A stretch of 54,541 nucleotides of DNA, from contig JAQWOB010000023.1 in the NCBI GenBank assembly GCA_029246085.1, positions 1 to 54,541 on the forward strand, written 5' to 3'. Source of the DNA: Gammaproteobacteria bacterium (GTDB taxonomy: Bacteria; Pseudomonadota; Gammaproteobacteria; GCA-002705445; GCA-002716945). The notes under the pieces are model-generated. The model searched no databases. It was not told where the DNA came from and saw only the letters and a program-made list of their open reading frames with translations. The translations under genes were made by a program, and so were the position numbers. How positions within the stretch are numbered: position 1 is the first letter of the stretch; each line of letters begins with the position of its first letter. Positions 16,005-24,709 of this stretch are shown here, one piece after another.

Positions 16005-17015
16005 ATGATCAAAGATAAACTAAATAGACAATTTGAGTATCTAAGAATTTCAGTCACTGATAAATGTAATTTTAGATGTACATATTGTATGCCTAAGGAG
16101 ATATTTGATAGTAAGCATCAGTTTCTGAAAAAAAATGAATTACTGACATATGAGGAAATCATAGAGGTTGCTAAAACTTTAAAACCATTTGGTTTAAAGA
16201 AAATTAGACTTACTGGTGGAGAGCCGCTTCTAAGAAAAAATATTGAGTATTTGGTTGAAGGTTTGAAAAAAGATGCATTGATTGATAAGGTTATGATTAC
16301 TAGTAATGGGTCTTTATTAACTAAAGAAAAACTAATAGCCTTACAGAAAAGTGGGTTAGATTCAGTAACTATAAGTTTGGATGCTTCGTCTCAAAAAGTA
16401 GCGAATATAATGAATCCTGTTAATAATAACTATATTTTAGTATCAGAGGCTATAGATAATGTTATTAGTATATTTGATAGTGTTAAGGTAAATATGGTTG
16501 TTATAAAAGGAGTAAATGATAAAGAAATTATCCCTATGGTAGAAAAATTTTTAGGCAAAAGCGTTGAGTTAAGGTTTATTGAATATATGGATGTAGGAGA
16601 ATCTAATAATTGGTCTCTGAGTAATGTATTTTCTTCAAAAGAAACCAAAGATTTAGTTGGGAAATATTTTAGTTTAAAAAAACTACCTGATTTAATAGAT
16701 TCTACATCTGAGAAATGGTCTATAGATAATTATGCATTGAATATTGCTTTTATTTCGTCTATATCAAAACCTTTTTGTTCTGAATGTAACCGTGGCAGGC
16801 TATCAGCAAATGGTAATTTTTATACATGTTTGTTTTCAGATAAGCCTTATAATTTTTCTAGTTACTTTAGAAATGAAAAAAACAACTTATCTTTTAATGA
16901 TTATTTTATTAAAGTTTGGTCTAATAGAAATGACCAGTATTCTCAATTGAGAGTTATTAATAAGATTGATAAAAGTAAAAAAAATAAAGTAGAAATGTCA
17001 TATATTGGTGGATAA
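16005..17015 (+). CDS. moaA: GTP 3',8-cyclase MoaA (radical SAM)
   Basis: 336 residues. Converts GTP to 3',8-cyclo-GTP, the first step of molybdopterin synthesis. The N-terminal [4Fe-4S] motif is CNFRCTYCMP at about residues 22-31. KKIRLTGGEPLLRKNIEYLV at about 65-84 is the SAM-binding GGEP region. The second cluster is FCSECNRGRLSANGNFYTCL at about 260-279. The protein ends in MSYIGG, preserving the catalytic GG tail. It starts 1 bp after moeB. moaC is not in the window. Confidence 0.97.
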   Translation: MIKDKLNRQFEYLRISVTDKCNFRCTYCMPKEIFDSKHQFLKKNELLTYEEIIEVAKTLKPFGLKKIRLTGGEPLLRKNIEYLVEGLKKDALIDKVMITSNGSLLTKEKLIALQKSGLDSVTISLDASSQKVANIMNPVNNNYILVSEAIDNVISIFDSVKVNMVVIKGVNDKEIIPMVEKFLGKSVELRFIEYMDVGESNNWSLSNVFSSKETKDLVGKYFSLKKLPDLIDSTSEKWSIDNYALNIAFISSISKPFCSECNRGRLSANGNFYTCLFSDKPYNFSSYFRNEKNNLSFNDYFIKVWSNRNDQYSQLRVINKIDKSKKNKVEMSYIGG

Positions 17016-17074
17016 TAATTATATTTATAGTCTGCTAAGTTGTAATATCAATATTAGAAAGTTAATATCAGTAT

Positions 17075-17338
17075 ATGTATATATTTATGAGTTATTTTTT
17101 TTATCTGATATCGGCTGTTGCCGGTTATATGGCTGCCTTTGATTTACTCATTCAAGTGTTTCCAGATTATGGATTTATAGAACTCACTACTGGATTTTTT
17201 GTCACTCTTATGTTTTTCCCTTTAGTCCCACTTTATCCTGGTATAAACAGTGGAGAATGGCTTTTAGCTATTATTTGTTATGCTTCTATAATGTTAGGGG
17301 TAATATCAGGTAATCAAGCAAGAAAATCTAAGACTTAA
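17075..17338 (+). CDS. 87-residue membrane protein inside the moa cluster
   Basis: Three hydrophobic segments (about 5-26, 33-50 and 64-80), with a short basic tail QARKSKT. Start may be ATG 17075 or ATG 17087; neither has a good Shine-Dalgarno. The family is not recognised. The motif FPLVPLYPGINSGEWLLAII suggests a small integral membrane protein. It lies between moaA and moaD on the same strand, so it is probably co-transcribed, but nothing links it to cofactor synthesis. Confidence 0.55.
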   Translation: MYIFMSYFFYLISAVAGYMAAFDLLIQVFPDYGFIELTTGFFVTLMFFPLVPLYPGINSGEWLLAIICYASIMLGVISGNQARKSKT

Positions 17339-17431
17339 ACATACTGTTTTAGTAATTTTTGACTTTTTTAAAGCAAATTGTTAATTTTGTTGATAATAAT
17401 CATTTTTATAACTATGATACATAGGCAAATC

Positions 17432-17665
17432 ATGAAAATTTATGTTAAATATTTTGCTAGTGTTAGAGATATAATGGGCAAAGATTCTGAAGATCTTAAA
17501 ATTGAGACTAGCCTCTCAGCTAATGAATTATGGAAAAGCTTAACAGTTGGTAAAAAGACTCCCATCAGAGTATTAGTAGCTGTAAACCATGAGTATGTTG
17601 ACAAAAACTTTAAATTAAAAAATGGAGATGAAATTGCTTTTTTCCCTCCAGTTACAGGTGGTTAA
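17432..17665 (+). CDS. moaD: molybdopterin synthase sulfur carrier subunit MoaD
   Basis: 77 residues from ATG 17432 (the frame stays open upstream to a TTG at 17378, but the ubiquitin-like fold begins MKIYVKYFASVRDIMGKDSE). The C-terminus GDEIAFFPPVTGG ends in the obligatory Gly-Gly that is adenylated by MoeB and thiocarboxylated. VLVAVNHEYVDKNFKLKNGD fits beta-grasp MoaD. It ends 2 bp before moaE, its partner in the synthase heterotetramer. Confidence 0.95.
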   Translation: MKIYVKYFASVRDIMGKDSEDLKIETSLSANELWKSLTVGKKTPIRVLVAVNHEYVDKNFKLKNGDEIAFFPPVTGG

Positions 17666-17667
17666 TT

Positions 17668-18126
17668 ATGAAAATTGAAATTATGAATGAAAAATTTGAC
17701 CCATGGCAGTCATTGGTTGATTATAAAAAAAATGTTTTACAAAACAATCCTAAGATTGGAGCAACATCTGTTTTTGTAGGTACTGTGAGAGATTTTAATG
17801 ATGATGAAGAAGTTCAGAATATGGAGTTAGAACATTATCCGGGAATGACAGAAAAATATCTAGAAGACATAGTGAATGCTGCAATTAAAAAATATAAGAT
17901 TATTGATGGCCTTGTTATCCATAGAGTTGGAGCATTAGAACCAACAGATCCAATAGTTATTGTTGCTTCTTGGTCAGAGCATAGAGACAATGCATTCAAT
18001 GCTACGCGCGATATCATGGAAGCATTAAAGGCAGAAGCTCCTTTTTGGAAAAAAGAGTCAACTAATAATGGTTTCAGATGGGTAGAGCCTACTATTGGAG
18101 AAGAAAATAACATTGATGAAATTTAA
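17668..18126 (+). CDS. moaE: molybdopterin synthase catalytic subunit MoaE
   Basis: 152 residues. With MoaD it inserts two sulfurs into precursor Z to form molybdopterin. Signatures are [14 protein letters not shown] (about 31-44), [14 protein letters not shown] (about 54-67), [20 protein letters not shown] (about 85-104), the SEHRDNAF motif and [13 protein letters not shown] (about 119-131) with active-site lysines. Normal length. Its last 11 nt overlap argG, so the unrelated arginine gene is coupled to the moa operon. Confidence 0.97.
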   Translation: MKIEIMNEKFDPWQSLVDYKKNVLQNNPKIGATSVFVGTVRDFNDDEEVQNMELEHYPGMTEKYLEDIVNAAIKKYKIIDGLVIHRVGALEPTDPIVIVASWSEHRDNAFNATRDIMEALKAEAPFWKKESTNNGFRWVEPTIGEENNIDEI

Positions 18127-19312
18127 AAAAGTTGTTTTAGCATATTCTGGTGGATTAGATACATCAGTCATCGCAAAGTGGTTGATGGAGAAGTATGAGT
18201 GTGAAGTTATTACGTTTACTGCTGATATAGGCCAGGGCTCGGAAACTAAAGATGCTAAAGTTAAAGCCAAAAAACTTGGAATTAAAAAAATATATATAGA
18301 GGATTTACAGGAAACATTTGTTAAGGATTATGTGTATCCAATGTTTAGATCTAATGCTATATATGAGGGTGAATATTTTCTAGGAACATCGATCGCAAGA
18401 CCTTTGATTAGCAAGAGACTGATAGAGATAGCTAAAAAAGAAGGGGCAGACGCTATATGTCATGGGGCGACTGGAAAAGGAAACGATCAAGTCAGGTTTG
18501 AATTATCGGCATATGCCTTAAATCCAAAAATTAAAATTATAGCTCCTTGGAGAGAATGGGCATTTAATTCAAGAAAAGATTTAGTCAGATATGCAAGGTT
18601 AAATAAAATAGCTATAGATTTTGATTTAGGCAAAAAAAGCCCATACTCCATGGATGCAAATATATTACATACTTCCTATGAAGGTGGAATTTTGGAGGAC
18701 CCCTGGAAAACCCCAGAAGAGTCAATGTGGTTAAGAACTAAATCTATTGAAAAGGCGGCTAATAAAGCGGATATTTTAGAGTTAGAATTTAAAAATGGGG
18801 ATATTATTAAAATCAATAAGAAAATATTGTCACCATGCAAAGTACTAGAGAAGCTAAATCAATTAGCTGGAAAACATGGCATTGGAAGAATAGATATCGT
18901 GGAAAATCGCTATGTTGGTATTAAATCTAGGGGCTGTTATGAAACCCCTGGTGGTACGATATATCATAAAGCGCATAAAGCCATGGAGTCTATAACCATG
19001 GACCGTGAACTTTTACACCTAAAGGAAGATCTTGCGAACAGGTATACGAGACTAATCTATAATGGTTATTGGTTTAGCCCCGAAAGAGAAAGTTTGCAAA
19101 AATTAATCAATGATTCGCAGAGGAAGGTTAGCGGTATAGTCAGAATTAAGCTTTTAAAAGGTAATGTGATGGTGCTTGGAAGAAAATCCCCTTATTCTAT
19201 ATATAGCGAGGATTTATCTACTTTCGAGACAGATTCTGGTGATTATGATCAAAGAGATGCGGAAGGTTTTATTAGAGTTAATTCGCTTAGATTAAGAAAT
19301 AAGCAGAAGTAA
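18116..19312 (+). CDS. argG: argininosuccinate synthase ArgG
   Basis: 398 residues from ATG 18116, giving the standard start [20 protein letters not shown] with the ATP P-loop SGGLDTS. Joins citrulline and aspartate using ATP in arginine biosynthesis. Other signatures are [14 protein letters not shown] (about 115-128), [25 protein letters not shown] and YETPGGTI. Length is typical of the short ArgG type. The start overlaps moaE; an in-frame start at 18095 is possible but lengthens the overlap. Its TAA abuts the stop of the convergent DUF3108 gene. Confidence 0.97.
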   Translation: MKFKKVVLAYSGGLDTSVIAKWLMEKYECEVITFTADIGQGSETKDAKVKAKKLGIKKIYIEDLQETFVKDYVYPMFRSNAIYEGEYFLGTSIARPLISKRLIEIAKKEGADAICHGATGKGNDQVRFELSAYALNPKIKIIAPWREWAFNSRKDLVRYARLNKIAIDFDLGKKSPYSMDANILHTSYEGGILEDPWKTPEESMWLRTKSIEKAANKADILELEFKNGDIIKINKKILSPCKVLEKLNQLAGKHGIGRIDIVENRYVGIKSRGCYETPGGTIYHKAHKAMESITMDRELLHLKEDLANRYTRLIYNGYWFSPERESLQKLINDSQRKVSGIVRIKLLKGNVMVLGRKSPYSIYSEDLSTFETDSGDYDQRDAEGFIRVNSLRLRNKQK

Positions 19313-20008
19313 TTATTTGTAAACCTCATTTAGTATTACGGTAAAAACTAGAGCTTCTTTACGATATTGCTCTATTTTTACAGGTATAAAATCATAATCG
19401 ACAGCATACCAAGTTAAAGTACTTCGTTTATTATTTTCGATTAATTTTTTAATAACTATAGTATTAGTCTCTCCAAAGACTGTATTAATAATAGCATCAG
19501 AATGCAGGACAAAAGAATACTTTCTTAACCTACCTTTATCAATAATATTGTATTTATATTCAAATACCCCTGTTTTCATCTTTTCTTGGAAATCAATTTG
19601 TACAGATAGCCTATCTAGAGAATAAGGTATGTTAGTATGTTCTTGTTTATTATTATTCTCTATTGTATAAGCATAATTATTATCTAAATTAAAAATAGTT
19701 TCTATTAGTTGATAGCTGTTCTTTTTCTCTTTTATAAACTTATATGATATTGGTTTTATCATACGATTTTCTTTGATAAAACTTGTTGTCTCCAATCTAT
19801 TATCTTTTTTAAGTTTAAATATTCCAGCAGATTTACTCTTAATATTAAATTTATAAATGGAACCATTTTTAAATAATGTTTGTTCACTTGAGCCAAAATG
19901 GATATTACCTTTATATAGATCATACTGATATTTTGAAATTAATAATTCTTCTGCATAAGTATTATTAATAAATATAAAAAAAATAAATATCAGATATTTA
20001 TAATTCAC
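19313..20008 (-). CDS. DUF3108 secreted protein
   Basis: 231 residues if started at GTG 20008, which overlaps the purN stop by one base (TAGTG) and gives an ideal signal peptide (NYKYLIFIFFIFINNTYA, then EELL). An ATG at 20035 would add nine residues before it. The body matches DUF3108: YQYDLYKGNIHFGSSEQTLF, LDRLSVQIDFQEKM and a C-terminal TLTWYAVDYDFIPVKIEQYR. Function unknown; the family is periplasmic, beta-rich and often sits beside purN in gammaproteobacteria, as here. Confidence 0.85.
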   Translation of the reverse strand: MNYKYLIFIFFIFINNTYAEELLISKYQYDLYKGNIHFGSSEQTLFKNGSIYKFNIKSKSAGIFKLKKDNRLETTSFIKENRMIKPISYKFIKEKKNSYQLIETIFNLDNNYAYTIENNNKQEHTNIPYSLDRLSVQIDFQEKMKTGVFEYKYNIIDKGRLRKYSFVLHSDAIINTVFGETNTIVIKKLIENNKRSTLTWYAVDYDFIPVKIEQYRKEALVFTVILNEVYK

Positions 20009-20640
20009 TAATCTGCTAAGTGTTCTATAGGGCATTCTAATTCCTCATTATCAAAAAAACATTTATCTTTAACTTGCTTAATATGTTTTTCTATAAACCA
20101 TTTTATTGCTAAAGGAAAAATATTATGTTCAATTCTATGAACTCTATCCCGCAAAGTATTCTCACTATCACTTTTTAGTATTTTAGTCTTACCTTGTATT
20201 ATAACTGGCCCATCATCTAGTTTTGATGTTACAAAATGTACTGATGCGCCATGATATTCTTCCTTTGAAGCTAAAACCTTCTTATGTGTATCTAAGCCTT
20301 TAAATTTTGGAAGTAATGATGGATGCAGGTTCATAATCTTCCCATAAAATTTATCTGTAAAATCTTTTGGTAATATTTTCATAAATCCAGAAAGTAAAAT
20401 AAGATCTATATTATAAGTATTTATCAGAGTTAGTAGTCCATCAATATATTTATTAGATGTGTCAATTATCATAGTTTCTATACCTGCTTCTTCGGCTCTT
20501 ACGAGACCTTTCGCATTAGGATTATTTGATACAACTGCAGTTATGTCCATTTTAAGAAAATCATTATCAATATTATTAATTATATTTTGGAGATTACTCC
20601 CATTCCCTGATATAAATATTATTACTTTAGATCTACTCAT
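20008..20640 (-). CDS. purN: phosphoribosylglycinamide formyltransferase PurN
   Basis: 210 residues. Transfers formyl from 10-formyl-THF to GAR in purine synthesis. Signatures are FISGNGSNLQNII at about 9-21, NNPNAKGL, LILLSGFMKILP (about 79-90), NLHPSLLPKFKGLDTHKKVL (about 103-122), which contains the catalytic Asn-His, and HFVTSKLDDGPVIIQ with the catalytic Asp. Length is normal. It overlaps purM by 8 nt, as in the purMN operon of gammaproteobacteria. Confidence 0.97.
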   Translation of the reverse strand: MSRSKVIIFISGNGSNLQNIINNIDNDFLKMDITAVVSNNPNAKGLVRAEEAGIETMIIDTSNKYIDGLLTLINTYNIDLILLSGFMKILPKDFTDKFYGKIMNLHPSLLPKFKGLDTHKKVLASKEEYHGASVHFVTSKLDDGPVIIQGKTKILKSDSENTLRDRVHRIEHNIFPLAIKWFIEKHIKQVKDKCFFDNEELECPIEHLAD

Positions 20641-21670
20641 AAACTATACTTTTGTTATTATTACGATTGCCAATATAACCTATAATTTTTGGCTTATATT
20701 TAGTTTTACTAAATATCTTTATAAATGCATCAATATCATTCTTATTAATTATCAATACCATTCCAATGCCACAATTAAAAGTTTTCAACATTTCTTTTTT
20801 ATTAAGCATAGATTTTTCTTGTATCAATTTAAATAAATCTGGAATTTTTAACATACTTTCATCGATATGAGCTGTATATTTTTCTGATATTACCCTGGGA
20901 AGATTCTCTGTTAAGCCACCCCCAGTTATATGTGCGGCACCATTAATACTAATTTTATTTCTCAATAACTCAAAAATATCAGCATAAAGTTTTGTTGGTT
21001 TTATCAGAGCTTTACCTAAATTAGTATTTTTAAATTTTTGTCTTAAAGATATTGATCTATTTTCTATTAATTTATTTATTAGAGAAAACCCATTTGAGTG
21101 AAAACCACTGGATTCAAACCCAATCAAGATATTGCTTTTTTTAACTTTACTCTTATTGATAATATTTTTTTTATCTACAACACCAACACAAAACCCTGCT
21201 AAATCATAATCATCTTTGCTATACATACCAGGCATTTCTGCAGTTTCACCACCAATCAATGGGATATTAATAGATTCACAAGCTTTTTTGATTCCTTTTA
21301 AAACCTGTGTATGTAATTTGACATCAACTTTACTTGTAGCCAAATAATCTAGAAAAAATAAAGGGGTTGCTCCAGATGTTATTACATCATTTACACACAT
21401 AGCCAGTAAATCTTGCCCTATATATCGATGTTCTTTAAGTTTTGATGCTAACTTTAATTTTGTCCCAACTCCATCAGTACCGCATACAATTACTGGGTTC
21501 TTATATTTTTTTATATCTAAGGCATATAAACTTGAAAAACCACCTATACCAGCTAATACATTAGGATAAGTTTTTTCAGTCTTTTTTGAGATAGTTCCTA
21601 TAAGTTTATCAGCATTCTTGATACTGACACCTGATTTTTCATAAGTTAGCTTATTAATTTTTTTTTTCAT
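20633..21670 (-). CDS. purM: phosphoribosylformylglycinamidine cyclo-ligase PurM
   Basis: 345 residues. ATP-dependent closure of FGAM to AIR in purine synthesis. Starts with YEKSGVSIKNADKLI, then GGFSSLYAL, VCGTDGVGTKLKLA (about 72-85), the signature LLAMCVNDVITSGATPLFFL (about 98-117), LIGGETAEMPGMY (about 147-159) and AHITGGGLTENLPRV (about 242-256). Length matches the family. First gene of purM-purN-DUF3108 on the minus strand, facing hda across a 52-bp AT-rich gap that must hold both promoters. Confidence 0.98.
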   Translation of the reverse strand: MKKKINKLTYEKSGVSIKNADKLIGTISKKTEKTYPNVLAGIGGFSSLYALDIKKYKNPVIVCGTDGVGTKLKLASKLKEHRYIGQDLLAMCVNDVITSGATPLFFLDYLATSKVDVKLHTQVLKGIKKACESINIPLIGGETAEMPGMYSKDDYDLAGFCVGVVDKKNIINKSKVKKSNILIGFESSGFHSNGFSLINKLIENRSISLRQKFKNTNLGKALIKPTKLYADIFELLRNKISINGAAHITGGGLTENLPRVISEKYTAHIDESMLKIPDLFKLIQEKSMLNKKEMLKTFNCGIGMVLIINKNDIDAFIKIFSKTKYKPKIIGYIGNRNNNKSIVYE

Positions 21671-21722
21671 GTTTAAATGATTTGAATTTAATTATATATT
21701 AGTTTATTAATTATATACTTTT

Positions 21723-22418
21723 ATGAAAGAAACTAAACTCAATAAAGATCAAATACCTATTAATTTCAGTTTTATTACTGATAAGAGCTTTGATAATTTT
21801 GTTCTTGGGAAGAATAGTATTGCTATTGAGCTCCTAAAGAATTTAACTATAGCTGATAGAACAAATATTATCTTCATAAGAGGAAATCATTCTAGTGGCA
21901 AAACTCATCTCTGTTTAGCAGTAAATAATTTAACTAATAGAAGTATATTTATATTAAATAAAAAAAATATAGCATTAATAAATTTTCAAAATATATTGAG
22001 GCATGACTCTCTTGTTATTGATGATATTGATCTTTTAATCACTAATAGCATCAATGAAGAAGTCATCTTTTCTTTAATCAATGAGTTTATTTTAATGAAG
22101 AAAAGTATGATTATTACGTCTACTGAAAAATTAAATAATATTAATTTTACAATTCCTGATTTAGCTTCTAGACTTAAGTGGGATCAAATACTTGAAATAC
22201 CTGAACTTAATGATAGTGATAAAATAAAGGTCTTACAAAAAAATGCATATGAAAGAGGCTGGGACCTCACGCCTAAAGTATGTGACTATATAATGAATCA
22301 CTATAAAAGAGACTTATATTTTTTATGTAATTGCATTAAATTTATTGACGAGACTTCATTGTCATTAAAGAAAAAAATTACCATACCCTTTATTAAAAAA
22401 ATTATAGAGTATAAGTAG
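21723..22418 (+). CDS. hda: DnaA-like regulatory protein Hda
   Basis: 231 residues, the AAA+ domain of DnaA without its DNA-binding domain. Hda with the clamp promotes DnaA-ATP hydrolysis to prevent re-initiation. An N-terminal QIPINF may be the sliding-clamp binding hexapeptide (E. coli QLSLPL). Walker A is RGNHSSGKTHL (about 54-64), Walker B is LVIDDIDLL (about 97-105), and the sensor/arginine region is DLASRLKWDQILEI (about 147-160). Location next to purM matches gammaproteobacterial hda. DnaA itself is excluded by the missing domain IV. Confidence 0.88.
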   Translation: MKETKLNKDQIPINFSFITDKSFDNFVLGKNSIAIELLKNLTIADRTNIIFIRGNHSSGKTHLCLAVNNLTNRSIFILNKKNIALINFQNILRHDSLVIDDIDLLITNSINEEVIFSLINEFILMKKSMIITSTEKLNNINFTIPDLASRLKWDQILEIPELNDSDKIKVLQKNAYERGWDLTPKVCDYIMNHYKRDLYFLCNCIKFIDETSLSLKKKITIPFIKKIIEYK

Positions 22419-22424
22419 TTTTTA

Positions 22425-22988
22425 TTAGTTCAATTTTTTTGCTAGAGTGGCTATCCTTTTTCCAAAATTTATACATATATCTTTTTCATCATCAGTTATC
22501 TCTATATCTGATTCAAATGAAACATGACTTGGTCCATAGGGAGTCCCTCCACCCTTAGTGGTACTAAGTTTTTTTTCACTATATGGCACACCTGTAATAA
22601 TTACTCCATGATGAAGTAGGGGTAGCATCATACTTAGTAGGGTTGACTCTTGTCCACCATGCATGCTTGATGTTGAAGTAAACACCCCTCCTGGTTTTCC
22701 AGTTAAACATCCATTAAACCATTCTGCAGTTGTTGTATCGATGAAAGCTTTCATAGAACCCGACATGTTTCCAAAATGAGTTGGGCTCCCAATTATTATT
22801 CCATCACATTGATCTAAATCTGATTTATCTACGATAGCATCAGTATTGGTAGTATTATCACTAGATATATTTATAACTGTTCGAATTACAGATGAAACAC
22901 CTTCTACCATCTCTACGCCTCTAGCTATTAATCTAGCCATTTTTTTCGTTGAGCCATTTCCAGAATAATATATAATAAGAACATTCAT
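22425..22988 (-). CDS. WrbA-like flavodoxin-family NAD(P)H:quinone oxidoreductase
   Basis: 187 residues. Flavodoxin fold with the FMN phosphate loop YYSGNGSTKKMARLIARGVE (about 7-26), the second FMN region IIGSPTHFGNMSGSMKAFID (about 65-84), LTGKPGGVFTSTSSMHGGQE (about 96-115) and a C-terminal GGTPYGPSHV, all WrbA signatures. Reduces quinones by two electrons in the cytosol. Slightly shorter than E. coli WrbA. Convergent with hda, 6 bp between stops. Confidence 0.88.
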   Translation of the reverse strand: MNVLIIYYSGNGSTKKMARLIARGVEMVEGVSSVIRTVINISSDNTTNTDAIVDKSDLDQCDGIIIGSPTHFGNMSGSMKAFIDTTTAEWFNGCLTGKPGGVFTSTSSMHGGQESTLLSMMLPLLHHGVIITGVPYSEKKLSTTKGGGTPYGPSHVSFESDIEITDDEKDICINFGKRIATLAKKLN

Positions 22989-23044
22989 TATAGATTAGGA
23001 TATTCTATATGAATGATAAAATAAAACTTTTTAAGAAGAATATT

Positions 23045-23347
23045 ATGAATAGATTTTTAGTTTTTTTAGTTTTGATGATTTTTATTAACCCTATTATAGC
23101 GTCAGATGCTACTAAACAATCATCAGAAAAATATATTTCAGAAGCTAAAAAAACATATAAGAAAGCATTGAAGCTCAATAATGCTTGGAGAGATACAGGT
23201 AAAATAATTAAAAAAGCATCCAAAGAGCATTCAAAAGAGAATTATGAGAAATCAGTTAAATTAGCCAAAGAAGCCTTAAATCAAGCAAAGATGGCAATTG
23301 AGCAACATAATAAACAGAGGGACTCTTATAGGTTTTTAGATAATTAA
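23045..23347 (+). CDS. small secreted helical protein
   Basis: 100 residues from ATG 23045, chosen because it gives a signal peptide (MNRFLVFLVLMIFINPIIAS) and has AAGAAG upstream; an upstream ATG at 23009 would bury it. The mature part is Lys-rich and helical: KYISEAKKTYKKALKLNNAW, then RDTGKIIKKASKE and SVKLAKEALNQAKMAIEQ. The W-R-D-T-G-K pattern followed by alternating helices recalls small SoxXA-binding-like proteins of sulfur oxidisers, but this is a weak resemblance from memory. It lies alone between wrbA and proS. Confidence 0.7.
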   Translation: MNRFLVFLVLMIFINPIIASDATKQSSEKYISEAKKTYKKALKLNNAWRDTGKIIKKASKEHSKENYEKSVKLAKEALNQAKMAIEQHNKQRDSYRFLDN

Positions 23348-23355
23348 GAATTTTA

Positions 23356-24609
23356 TCAATTGAGCTTGCTTACTATTTCTTCCACTTTAATTTCAAACTT
23401 AGTATTTTCAGTTCTCGCTCTATAAGTAATTGTTTTATTTTTAGCTTCATTATTCCCAATGATAATCATATGGGGTATTCCAATTAATTCCCAATCTTTC
23501 ATTTTATTGCCAAAGTTTGCATTTCTGTCATCGTGAATTATATTCTTTTTAGAATTTTTTAGTAAACTATATACTTCGTTTGAGTGTGATCTAACTTCTT
23601 TATTTTTATGACCATCTATTTCTATAATAACAGCTTCAAAAGGACTGATTGATTTCGGCCATATGATTCCATTTGAGTCATGACTTTGTTCAATTGCAGC
23701 TGCAACTATTCTTGTAATACCAATTCCATAGCAACCCATAAACATATTTATTGATTTTGAGTCTTTAGTAGTTATTTTAGCCTTCATTTTCTCTGAATAT
23801 TTTTGTCCTAATTTAAATATATGGCCAACTTCTATACCTTTTTTATGTGTTAAGCCAGTTTTCTTTATTATTGACTCCAAGCTATCTTCTGAATATTTAA
23901 TTTTTGCAATTTCTAAGTTCATTCCATTGCATTTATTATCCAGCAAGAGATCATCTTCACCAGTTTCAGCTATCACATGAAATTCATTAGACTCATTACC
24001 CCCAATATTTCCACTATCAGCATCCACTATTGTATAGTCGAGCATTAACCTTTTAAAAATTTTTTGATAAGCTGATTTATAAATTTCATATGTATTATCC
24101 AGACAGTCTTGTGTTTCATGAAATGAATAAGCATCTTTCATTATAAATTCTCTAGCTCTCATTACCCCAAATCTTGGTCTAATTTCATCTCTAAATTTTG
24201 AAGATATTTGAAATAGATTCATTGGCAATTGCTTATAACTAGAAACATCTTTCCTTATTAAATCTGTTATTACTTCTTCAAATGTTGGCCCTAAGCAAAA
24301 TTCTCTCTCATGCCTATCCTTAAATCTTAATAATTCTGGACCATACTCATCCCATCTACCAGACTCTTTCCATAATTCTGCAGGTTGCACAGATGGCATT
24401 AATATCTCTGCACACCCAATATTATTCAATTCTTCCCTTATAATTTTTTCTATTTTTTGAATAACTCTTAGGCCTATAGGAAGCCAAGAGTATTGCCCTG
24501 ATGATAATTTCCTAATCATTCCTGACTTAATCATTAATTGATGACTCGTTATTTCTGCTTCAGAGGGAACATCTTTCTGGGTAAAAATTGGAAAATTTGA
24601 TACTTTCAT
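23356..24609 (-). CDS. proS: prolyl-tRNA synthetase lacking the INS editing domain
   Basis: 417 residues. Class II synthetase charging tRNA-Pro. Present are RKLSSGQYSWLPIGLRVIQK (motif 1 region, about 33-52), FRDEIRPRFGVMRAREFIMK (motif 2, about 139-158), YGIGITRI (motif 3, about 294-301) and a C-terminal anticodon domain (VYSLLKNSKKNIIHDDRNAN). In ordinary gammaproteobacterial ProS an INS editing domain of about 180 residues sits between motifs 2 and 3; here only about 45 residues join ESNEFHVIAETGEDDL (about 206-221) to VGHIFKLG (about 261-268). The short form is known from alphaproteobacteria. Confidence 0.96.
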   Translation of the reverse strand: MKVSNFPIFTQKDVPSEAEITSHQLMIKSGMIRKLSSGQYSWLPIGLRVIQKIEKIIREELNNIGCAEILMPSVQPAELWKESGRWDEYGPELLRFKDRHEREFCLGPTFEEVITDLIRKDVSSYKQLPMNLFQISSKFRDEIRPRFGVMRAREFIMKDAYSFHETQDCLDNTYEIYKSAYQKIFKRLMLDYTIVDADSGNIGGNESNEFHVIAETGEDDLLLDNKCNGMNLEIAKIKYSEDSLESIIKKTGLTHKKGIEVGHIFKLGQKYSEKMKAKITTKDSKSINMFMGCYGIGITRIVAAAIEQSHDSNGIIWPKSISPFEAVIIEIDGHKNKEVRSHSNEVYSLLKNSKKNIIHDDRNANFGNKMKDWELIGIPHMIIIGNNEAKNKTITYRARTENTKFEIKVEEIVSKLN

Positions 24610-24709
24610 CGTCTAATAGTATTGATATATTATAAATTGATGTTTTAGTTTACCATGAATATGGTTATTATATATAAAGCAATTTAAACGAGTTTAAAGC
24701 TAATAGAGT

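Noticed and set aside
20459-20836. Plus-strand 125-codon open frame
   Set aside because: Antisense to purN and purM, both with clear signatures.
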